DNA of 63,388 bases from Mycobacterium sp. shizuoka-1. GTDB lineage: Bacteria; Actinomycetota; Actinomycetes; Mycobacteriales; Mycobacteriaceae. The translations under genes and the position numbers were made by a program. How positions within the stretch are numbered: position 1 is the first letter of the stretch; each line of letters starts with the position of its first letter. The notes below the pieces were generated by a model. It had not been told where the DNA came from. It made no database searches and worked only from the letters and a program-made list of their open reading frames with translations. The stretch covers positions 64,310 to 127,697 of the forward strand of contig NZ_BEWG01000015.1 in assembly GCF_002723835.1 (NCBI RefSeq), written 5' to 3'. This document shows positions 57,286 through 63,388 of this stretch, piece after piece.

Positions 57286-57898
57286 CCGACAGGAACCGGA
57301 TCGGCACCTCGATCAGGTCCGCCGGGCCGTGCGCGCCCTCCCCGTCGATCTGCAGTGAGTCGCCGGGGTGCAGCCGGTACACCGAGCGGCTGTGGGCGTA
57401 GTCCATGACGCCTTCGAGCACGTAGATGAACTCGGTGCCCGGATGCTGGAACAGCGGATAGGTCTTGCTCTTCTCCGACAGGGTGACCAGCAGGCACTCC
57501 AGCCTCTTGTGCTCGCCGCGCAGCGAGCCGAGCAGTTGGTATTCGTGGCCCTCCCGGGTGCCGGTGCGCACGATCCGGGCCCCGGTGCCGGCTTTCACGA
57601 AGGCCGCCGGCCGCTCGACGTCGGCGCCGCGGAACAACGTGGTCACCGGAACGTCGAAGCCCTTGGCCAGCAACGCCAGCGTGGACAGGCTGGGCGAGGT
57701 CTGGGCGTTCTCGATCTTGCTCATCATCGCCTTGGAGATGCCGACCCGGGCCGCCATGTCGGCCACCGACAACCCCAGCTGCTGGCGCAGCAGCCGCACG
57801 TTGTGGGCGATCGCGGCCTCGAATTCCAGCTCGGCGACCGGCTCGTGCGGGTCGCGGTCCCGGGCGGTGCCCGACTGGTTGCGCAGTAGATCGGTCAC
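57257..57898 (-). CDS. XRE-family regulator with cupin domain
   Basis: A 213-residue regulator. The N-terminal helix-turn-helix (about 28-85, LRQQLGLSVADMAARVGISKAMMSKIENAQTSPSL pattern) binds DNA, and the C-terminal cupin (about 125-205: PGTEFIYVLEGVMDY, LHPGDSLQIDGEGAHGP) should bind a small ligand. Such XRE-cupin proteins (PuuR type) often control amine catabolism genes, fitting its place as the last gene of the glnT-glx-oxidase operon. GTG 57898 lies 11 bases after the oxidase stop. A longer open frame through the oxidase gene is rejected. Confidence 0.88.
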   Translation of the reverse strand: MTDLLRNQSGTARDRDPHEPVAELEFEAAIAHNVRLLRQQLGLSVADMAARVGISKAMMSKIENAQTSPSLSTLALLAKGFDVPVTTLFRGADVERPAAFVKAGTGARIVRTGTREGHEYQLLGSLRGEHKRLECLLVTLSEKSKTYPLFQHPGTEFIYVLEGVMDYAHSRSVYRLHPGDSLQIDGEGAHGPADLIEVPIRFLSVIAFPDSQV

Positions 57899-57909
57899 AA
57901 GCGCAGTGT

Positions 57910-59097
57910 CTATCGCATCTGCCCGGCGCCGACATAGGGATACGGGCTCTTGAGCAGCTCGCCCTCGGCGAACCGGGACAGCCGGAAGTCGGTCTCCGGT
58001 ATCCGCGGGTCGCTGCTGCGGCCGTCGACGACCAGGTCGGCGACCAGCCTGCCGACCGCCGGGGCGATCTTGAAGCCGTGTCCGCTGAAGCCGGCGGCGA
58101 CGAACAGTCCGGCGCGCCCGCCGGCCGAGATCACCGGATTCCAGTCGGGGGTGACGTCGTAGCACCCGGCGTAGCTGGTGGTGATCGCCGCATCGGCGAA
58201 CCCGGGAAAACGGGTGCCGACCTTGTCGACGGTCAGGTCCACGAATTCCTCGGTGGCCCGGTTCAGGTAGTCGTCGGGATCGGCGGTGGCGACATCGGAC
58301 AGGTCGCTGTTGCCGAACAGCACGTCCCCGCCGACCTCCGGGCGGACGTACTGCAGCGAGACCAGGTCGGAGAACACCGGTACCGGCCCCAGTTCGACGC
58401 CGGGCGAGATCATCACGATCTGTTCGCGGACCACCCGGATCGGTACGTCGATCCCGTAGGGCGACAGGAAGGGCTGGGTCCACACCCCGGTGGCGACGAC
58501 GACGGTGCCCGCGCTGATCCGGGTGCCGTCGGCCAGTTGCACCCCGGTGACGGTGTCGCCGTCGGTGAGCAGGCCGGTCACGGTGGCGCCCTGGCGAATG
58601 CGCACACCGGCACCGCGGGCGGCCACGGCGAAGGCCTGGGCCGTCTGGTAGGCGTCGCCGTAACCGCCGCGGGACTCCCAGCCGAACGCGGCGAACGGGG
58701 ACAGGTCGGCGAACGGCCACAGCCGGGCCACCTCGGCGGCGTCGATCTCCTCGGTCTGCACGCCGACCGCGCGTTGTGCGGCCATGCTTTTGCGCAGTGC
58801 GTCGACGTTGGGTTCGCCGACGCCGACGACGTATCCGGTTTGGCGGAAACCGATGTCGTCTCCGAAAATCTCCTCGGCCTTCTCGAACACCTCCAGGCCT
58901 ACCGTCGCCATCGCGGCCAGCGAGCTCACCCCGTAGTGGCAGCGCACGATCCCGCTGGACTTGCCGGTCATCCCCGACGCGACGGTATTACGTTCCAGCA
59001 CAACGACATCAGTGATGCCGCGCTGGCTCAGCGCCCAGGCTGCGGCACACCCCTCGATGCCGCCGCCGACGATCACCACATCGGCCGTCTCGGTCAC
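57910..59097 (-). CDS. FAD-dependent amine/amino acid oxidase (DAO family)
   Basis: A 395-residue flavoprotein of the glycine/sarcosine oxidase family. The dinucleotide site is VVIVGGGIEGCAAAWAL, followed by VVLERNTVASGMTGKSSGIVRCHYG. The C-terminal GLFVAAGFSGHGFKIAPAVGRLVADL is the second FAD region. It resembles the MgdA/SoxB subunit but lacks partner subunits, so it would act as a single chain on a secondary or N-methyl amine, passing electrons to oxygen or another acceptor. The GTG start overlaps the glxD stop by four bases. Confidence 0.88.
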   Translation of the reverse strand: MTETADVVIVGGGIEGCAAAWALSQRGITDVVVLERNTVASGMTGKSSGIVRCHYGVSSLAAMATVGLEVFEKAEEIFGDDIGFRQTGYVVGVGEPNVDALRKSMAAQRAVGVQTEEIDAAEVARLWPFADLSPFAAFGWESRGGYGDAYQTAQAFAVAARGAGVRIRQGATVTGLLTDGDTVTGVQLADGTRISAGTVVVATGVWTQPFLSPYGIDVPIRVVREQIVMISPGVELGPVPVFSDLVSLQYVRPEVGGDVLFGNSDLSDVATADPDDYLNRATEEFVDLTVDKVGTRFPGFADAAITTSYAGCYDVTPDWNPVISAGGRAGLFVAAGFSGHGFKIAPAVGRLVADLVVDGRSSDPRIPETDFRLSRFAEGELLKSPYPYVGAGQMR

Positions 59098-60431
59098 AGG
59101 CCGGCCCCGGGGATCCAGGACGTGCCCGCCAACGGAACCCTGGCCATCGCGGCGGCCTCGATGGTGACCGCGACGAGGTCTTCGGGTTCCAGATGCAGCA
59201 GATGCGCTTTGCCGCAGGCGCGGGCGATGGTCTGGGCTTCCATCGTGAGAACCCGTAGGTAGTTGGCCAGTCGCCGGCCGGCGTCCACCGGGTCCAGCCG
59301 GGCGGCCAGCTCCGGGTCCTGGGTGCTGATGCCCGCCGGGTCGCGGCCGTCCTGAAAGTCGTCGTAGAACCCGGCGGCACTGCCCAGCTTCTCGTACTCG
59401 GCGGCGTACTTGGGGCTGTTGTCGCCTAGCGCGATCAACGCGGCGGTGCCGATGGCCACGGCGTCGGCACCCAGCGCCATCGCCTTGGCGACGTCGGCGC
59501 CGGTGCGGATGCCGCCGGAGACGATCAGCTGCACTCCCTTGCGATGCACCCCCAGTTCGGAGAGCGCCTGCACCGCCTGCGGCACCGCGGCCAGCGTCGG
59601 GATGCCGACGTGCTCGATGAAGACGTCCTGGGTGGCGGCGGTACCGCCCTGCATCCCGTCCACCACGACGACGTCGGCGCCGGCGGCCACGGCCAGCTTC
59701 ACGTCGTAGTACGTGCGGGTGGCGCCGACCTTGACGTAGATCGGCTTCTCCCAGTCGGTCAGCTCGCGTAGCTCGTTGATCTTGATGGTCAGGTCATCGG
59801 GGCCGGTCCAGTCCGGATGCCGGCACGCCGAACGCTGGTCGATGCCCTCCGGCAGGGTGCGCATCCCGGCGACCCGCTCGGAGATCTTCTGGCCCAGTAG
59901 CATTCCGCCGCCACCAGGTTTGGCGCCCTGGCCCAGGACCACCTCGATGGCGTCGGCCTTGCGCAGGTCGTCGGGATTCATCCCGTAGCGCGACGGAAGA
60001 TACTGGTAAACCAGGTATTTGGACTGGCCGCGTTCCTCCGGTGTCATGCCGCCGTCACCGGTGGTGGTCGAAGTGCCGACCTCACTGGCTCCGCGGCCCA
60101 GGGCCTCCTTGGCCGGGCCGGACAGCGCACCGAACGACATACCGGCGATGGTGACCGGGATTTCCAGGTGCAGAGGATGTTTGGCGTGCCGGCCGCCGAG
60201 GACGACATCGGTACCGCAACGCTCGCGGTATCCCTCCAGTGGGTACCGCGACATCGACGCACCCAGGAACAGCAGATCGTCGAAATGGGGCAGTGGGCGT
60301 TTGGCGCCCCAGCCGCGGATGTCGTAGATGCCCGTCTCGGCGGCCCGCTGGATGCCGGCGATGGTGGCGCGGTCGAAGGTGGCCGATTCGCGCAGGCCCA
60401 GGCGGGCGCGATCGTCGTGGGTGTATGTCAT
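59094..60431 (-). CDS. glxD: FMN-binding glutamate-synthase-like protein GlxD/MgsC
   Basis: A 445-residue protein equal to the central FMN domain of glutamate synthase. MSFGALSGPAKEALGRGA, TGDGGMTPEER, QGAKPGGGGMLLGQKI, YVKVGA and VVDGMQGGTAATQ are the family's FMN and substrate segments; the [3Fe-4S] cysteine cluster of full GltB is not evident. In the N-methylglutamate pathway MgsC combines amine and 2-oxoglutarate/glutamate. It starts directly after glxC (no gap) and overlaps the oxidase start. Confidence 0.9.
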   Translation of the reverse strand: MTYTHDDRARLGLRESATFDRATIAGIQRAAETGIYDIRGWGAKRPLPHFDDLLFLGASMSRYPLEGYRERCGTDVVLGGRHAKHPLHLEIPVTIAGMSFGALSGPAKEALGRGASEVGTSTTTGDGGMTPEERGQSKYLVYQYLPSRYGMNPDDLRKADAIEVVLGQGAKPGGGGMLLGQKISERVAGMRTLPEGIDQRSACRHPDWTGPDDLTIKINELRELTDWEKPIYVKVGATRTYYDVKLAVAAGADVVVVDGMQGGTAATQDVFIEHVGIPTLAAVPQAVQALSELGVHRKGVQLIVSGGIRTGADVAKAMALGADAVAIGTAALIALGDNSPKYAAEYEKLGSAAGFYDDFQDGRDPAGISTQDPELAARLDPVDAGRRLANYLRVLTMEAQTIARACGKAHLLHLEPEDLVAVTIEAAAMARVPLAGTSWIPGAGL

Positions 60432-61109
60432 TTAGTAAACCGAGCTGTTGTCGATGTGGAAGTGGTAGAGCTGGCGGGCCGACCCGTAGCGGGTGTAGGC
60501 GCCGGTGTCGTCGTCCTCGAACCCGGCGGCCTTGAGCAGCCGGCCGAGCTCCTCGTGATGCTCGGCGCGCATCTCCTTGGCGACGCAGTCTGCTCCGAGC
60601 GAGGCGACGTCGCCGCGGACATACAGGCGCGCCTCGTAGATCGAATCACCTAGTGCTTCACCGGCATCGCCGCGAATCACCAGCCGCCCGGCCTGGGCCA
60701 TGAATGCGCTCATGTGCCCGACGCTGCCGCCCACGACGATGTCGACCCCTTTCATGGAGATGCCGCAACGGGCCGCGGCGTTGCCTTCGACGACAAGCAG
60801 GCCGCCGTGCGCGGTGGCGCCGGCCGACTGGGAGGCGTTGCCCTTGACCCAGACGGTGCCGCTCATCATGTTCTCGGCGACGCCGGTGCCTGCGTTGCCG
60901 TCGATGATCACCTCAGCCTGCTGGTTCATCCCGGCGGCGTAATAGCCGACGTGGCCGTCGATCCGGACTCGGACCGGGGCGTCGATGCCCACCGCGACGT
61001 TGTGTGCGCCGGCGGGGTTGGTGATCGCGAACTCACCGGACAGTCCCGGCGCGTGCAGGGCCGCGTTGACCTCCCGCAGCGGTGTGGACGCCAGGTCGAA
61101 CGTCGTCAT
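60432..61109 (-). CDS. glxC: GXGXG beta-helix protein GlxC/MgsB
   Basis: A 225-residue protein equal to the C-terminal right-handed beta-helix of glutamate synthase, with a ladder of G-x-x-G units (IDGHVGYYAAG, IDGNAGTGVAENM, VKGNASQSAGA, VEGNAAARCGIS, GGSVGHMSAFM, IRGDAGEALGD). In split enzymes it forms a structural subunit between the amidotransferase and FMN subunits. ATG 61109 gives an ATGA overlap with glxB and is preferred to a start nine bases upstream. Confidence 0.9.
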   Translation of the reverse strand: MTTFDLASTPLREVNAALHAPGLSGEFAITNPAGAHNVAVGIDAPVRVRIDGHVGYYAAGMNQQAEVIIDGNAGTGVAENMMSGTVWVKGNASQSAGATAHGGLLVVEGNAAARCGISMKGVDIVVGGSVGHMSAFMAQAGRLVIRGDAGEALGDSIYEARLYVRGDVASLGADCVAKEMRAEHHEELGRLLKAAGFEDDDTGAYTRYGSARQLYHFHIDNSSVY

Positions 61110-62002
61110 CTCGTCCACGCGTACACCACCTCGGGCTCGGGCTCCCAGATGGCGGCCTTCTCCACCCCGGGCAGGCCGGCCAGCGCACGGTATTCGCTGC
61201 CCATCGCCACCCAGTCGTCGGTCTCGGCGATCACCGCGGGCTTGCAGGCGATCGCATCCCGCACCACGGCGAACGAATCGTGGTTGGACACCAGCAGGGT
61301 GTAGAAGCCGTCAAAGGTGGCACACAGCTCTTTCAGTGCCGACTCCACGTCGCGTCCGTTGGCCAGCTGCTCGGCCACGAATCGGGCGCCGACCTCGGTG
61401 TCGTTCTCGCTGTCGAACGCGACGCCGGCAGCCTTGAGGTCGCGACGGATGGTGGCGTGGTTGGCGAACGAGCCATTGTGCACCAGGCACTGGTCCGGGC
61501 CCACCGCGTAGGGGTGGGCACCGGCCGGTATCACCGCCGACTCGGTGGCCATTCTGGTGTGTCCGACACCTTGCCAGCCCGCAGCGTCCGCCAGTCCCCA
61601 CGCCTCGGTGAGTGCCCGGGGATGGCCGACACCCTTGAGCACGGCCACATTGGCGCCAAACCCGGCGATCAGCGCGTGGGGGTAGTGGGCGGTGACCGCC
61701 GCGTGCAGCGTTTCGGCGGCGACATCGGCCGAGACCAGCAGCGTCTCGTCGACTCGATGCACCGACACCGCACCGCCCAGCGCCGCATGGAGTGCGGCGG
61801 TCAGCTGCTCGGGGCTGTCGTCGACGTCGAGGACCGACACGGTGGCCTGCCCCGGCGGGGACCATCGCGGATCCCCGTAGACGGCCACCCCCGCGGAATC
61901 ACTTCCGCGGTCGGACATTTCGCAGAGCATGCCGGTCAGCAGTTCGCCGAGCCGGGGGTAGAGCTCGGGGTTGCGTAGGTGCAGACCCACGATCCCGCAC
62001 AT
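61106..62002 (-). CDS. glxB: Class II glutamine amidotransferase GlxB/MgsA
   Basis: A 298-residue Ntn-hydrolase amidotransferase equal to the N-terminal domain of glutamate synthase. After Met removal the catalytic Cys is residue 2 of MCGIVGL. VGHTRMATES, NGSFANHATIR and SENDTEVGARF are the glutamine site. It would release ammonia (or take an amide or methylamide) for the FMN subunit. It starts 30 bases after the glutamine-synthetase-like gene and couples by ATGA to glxC. Confidence 0.92.
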   Translation of the reverse strand: MCGIVGLHLRNPELYPRLGELLTGMLCEMSDRGSDSAGVAVYGDPRWSPPGQATVSVLDVDDSPEQLTAALHAALGGAVSVHRVDETLLVSADVAAETLHAAVTAHYPHALIAGFGANVAVLKGVGHPRALTEAWGLADAAGWQGVGHTRMATESAVIPAGAHPYAVGPDQCLVHNGSFANHATIRRDLKAAGVAFDSENDTEVGARFVAEQLANGRDVESALKELCATFDGFYTLLVSNHDSFAVVRDAIACKPAVIAETDDWVAMGSEYRALAGLPGVEKAAIWEPEPEVVYAWTR

Positions 62003-62032
62003 GGTGTTCCTTCCTCGCCTAATCAGGCCGAA

Positions 62033-63340
62033 TCAGAATGCGGTCAGGTACCGGTCGACCTCCCACGGGCTGACCGCGCTGTGGTAGGCGAAGAATTCGT
62101 CGCGTTTGATCCCGGCGAAATAGGCGGCGACCCCGTCGCCGACGGCATCGAGCACGCCGGTGATCACCGGATCGCCCTCGAACTCGTCGACGGCGTGCAA
62201 CAAGGTGGGCGGCAACGCGGTTCGGCCGTCGGTGCCACCGATCGCGCCGGGGTCGAGGCTGCGCTTGATACCGTCGATGCCCGCACCCAGTGCTGCGGCG
62301 ATGGCGAGATACGGGTTGGCTGATCCGTCACCGCCACGCAGTTCGACCCGCTGGGCGTCCGGTACCCGGATGTAGTGGGTCCGGTCGTTGCCACCGTAGG
62401 TCGGCAGCTTGGGCGCCCAGGATGCGCCGGAGGCCGTCGTCAGCGCCCCGGTTCTCTTGTAGGAGTTGACCGTGGGGCCGACGACCGCCTGCAGCGCGCA
62501 GGCGTGGTCGAGGATTCCGCCGATGAACGCGTAGGCGGTGCTCGACAGCCCCAACCCGCGTTCGTCGGAGTCTTCGGGGAACACCGGGGTGCCGCCACTG
62601 GTCAGCGACAGGTGCAGATGCAGTCCGCTGCCGGTGCGGTCGGCGAACGGTTTGGGCATGAACGTCGCGATCATGCCGCGCTCGGCGGCGATCATCGACA
62701 GCAGATAGCGCAGCGTCACCACCCGGTCGGCGGTGGTCAGCGCGTCGGCGAATTGGAAGTTCTGCTCGAACTGACCGTTGCCGTCCTCGTGGTCGTTGGC
62801 GTAGTTGGACCAGCCCAGGGAATTCATTGCCGTCGAGATGGCGGTGAGGTGGTCATACATCCGGGTGACGCCGCGGGCGTCGTAACAAGGCTGGGCCGCG
62901 GTGTCGGCGGCGTCGGCGGTGACCAGGCTGCCGTCGGCGGCGCGGGTCAGCAGAAAGTACTCGACCTCGGCGCCCACCCACGGCTCGAAACCGGCGTCGG
63001 CGGCGCGCTGGATCAACGACTTGAGAATGACCCGCGGAGCGTACGGCCAGGGCCGCCCCTCGACGTGCGGATCGCAGTGCACGATCGCCAGGCCTTCTTT
63101 GATGAACGGCACGGGTGTGAACGACGCGGGGTCGGGAATCGCCATCAGGTCAGGGTCTTTGGGTTCCTGACCGATTGCCCCGACGGCGTATCCCGCAAAA
63201 CCCACGCCCTCGGTGGCCAGCAGGTCGACGGCTTCGACGGGAACGAGTTTGGCGCAGGGCTTTCCGCGCAGGTCGACGAACAGCGCGAGGATGAATTTCG
63301 TTGCTGACGTCGCGGCCAGGTCGGCGAGGGTGGCGGACAT
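62033..63340 (-). CDS. Type III glutamine synthetase / gamma-glutamylmethylamide synthetase-like
   Basis: A 435-residue GlnT/GMAS-type enzyme that makes a gamma-glutamyl amide from glutamate, ATP and ammonia or an amine. GAEVEYFLL, NDHEDGNGQFEQNF, GSGLHLHLSL, NSYKRTGA, NDRTHYIRVP and RVELRGGDGSANPY are its metal, ATP and glutamate sites. Along most of its length it resembles GMAS of the N-methylglutamate pathway as I know it. ATG 63340 is used; the upstream ribosome site is weak. It is the first visible gene of the glx operon, 48 bases from the window edge, so earlier genes may exist. Confidence 0.9.
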   Translation of the reverse strand: MSATLADLAATSATKFILALFVDLRGKPCAKLVPVEAVDLLATEGVGFAGYAVGAIGQEPKDPDLMAIPDPASFTPVPFIKEGLAIVHCDPHVEGRPWPYAPRVILKSLIQRAADAGFEPWVGAEVEYFLLTRAADGSLVTADAADTAAQPCYDARGVTRMYDHLTAISTAMNSLGWSNYANDHEDGNGQFEQNFQFADALTTADRVVTLRYLLSMIAAERGMIATFMPKPFADRTGSGLHLHLSLTSGGTPVFPEDSDERGLGLSSTAYAFIGGILDHACALQAVVGPTVNSYKRTGALTTASGASWAPKLPTYGGNDRTHYIRVPDAQRVELRGGDGSANPYLAIAAALGAGIDGIKRSLDPGAIGGTDGRTALPPTLLHAVDEFEGDPVITGVLDAVGDGVAAYFAGIKRDEFFAYHSAVSPWEVDRYLTAF

Positions 63341-63388
63341 GTTCTCTAACAGGCTCTTTCGTGGTTCTGGTGGAGGGTGGCGAGTCGA

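Noticed and set aside
57899..58720. Upstream extension of the XRE-cupin frame
   Set aside because: It is Arg/Gly-rich shadow translation of the oxidase gene; the helix-turn-helix begins just after GTG 57898.
59094..62002. Ordinary glutamate synthase GltB broken by frameshifts
   Set aside because: The three parts have clean starts and overlapping stops typical of the split GlxBCD/MgsABC proteins, not of a decayed gene.

Overview
The window is high-GC actinobacterial DNA, best read as the chromosome of a fast-growing Mycobacterium (Mycolicibacterium type). The evidence is an LpqH-type lipoprotein, the IrtAB siderophore transporter behind an IdeR box, a PGRS glycine-repeat protein, LigC next to a LigD-type primase-polymerase, the MurT/GatD pair, and a gene order from about 25.5 to 56 kb that follows the M. 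tuberculosis Rv3731 to Rv3710 block as I remember it. No CRISPR array, insertion sequence transposase or prophage was seen.

Left part (1-24.6 kb), largely accessory. It starts with an LpqH-like lipoprotein, then a rightward set of haloalkane dehalogenase, tRNA-guanine transglycosylase (tgt) and a cytochrome P450. Next is a translationally coupled pair: a secreted protein with two DTG motifs and a Sec-exported PGRS protein that has no PE domain. A leftward oxalate operon (oxc, frc, oxalate-CoA ligase) lies below a sensor kinase; two response regulators, one of them a bare receiver, complete that signalling locus. A short-chain dehydrogenase, a large secreted protein, a flavin amine oxidase and gluQ follow. 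gluQ glutamylates the queuosine that tgt would install, so the window holds two steps of tRNA queuosine metabolism without a synthesis pathway.

Iron block (20.3-25.5 kb): irtA and irtB (carboxymycobactin import, with a siderophore reductase domain) diverge from bacterioferritin. The 405-base gap between them carries a near-perfect 31-base palindrome containing an IdeR box for irtA and a second, weaker box toward bfr.

Middle (25.5-38 kb): ligC and a primase-polymerase, a PASTA lipoprotein, then three consecutive large secreted proteins (VCBS-type repeats with a C-terminal domain; a PecA-like aspartic protease without a PE domain; an S15/CocE-type hydrolase), a cutinase, a small His/Gly-rich exported protein, an oxidoreductase and a membrane protein. 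These secreted proteins share a modular build: a similar signal peptide, a Ser/Thr/Ala-rich stalk and a different effector domain.

Core block (38-56 kb): tRNA-Ser(GGA), SRP RNA, aspartate aminotransferase, dnaX, a hemophore-like protein, the tuberculostearic acid pair tmsA-tmsB, an SRPBCC protein, peptidoglycan amidase, YbaB, recR, an AbiEi/DUF559 gene flanked by 63-base inverted repeats, gatD-murT, a DnaQ-like exonuclease, a membrane GGDEF-EAL protein and leuA. leuA has a 314-base leader with a short Leu-Leu-Leu peptide and competing hairpins, a classical attenuator layout.

Right end (56.4-63.4 kb): a porin-like exported protein, then a tight six-gene leftward operon: a glutamine-synthetase/gamma-glutamylmethylamide-synthetase-like enzyme, three split glutamate-synthase-type proteins (glxB, glxC, glxD), a single-chain FAD amine oxidase and an XRE-cupin regulator. 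It resembles the N-methylglutamate pathway with its four-subunit dehydrogenase replaced by one flavoprotein; the first gene is close to the window edge, so upstream members may be missing.
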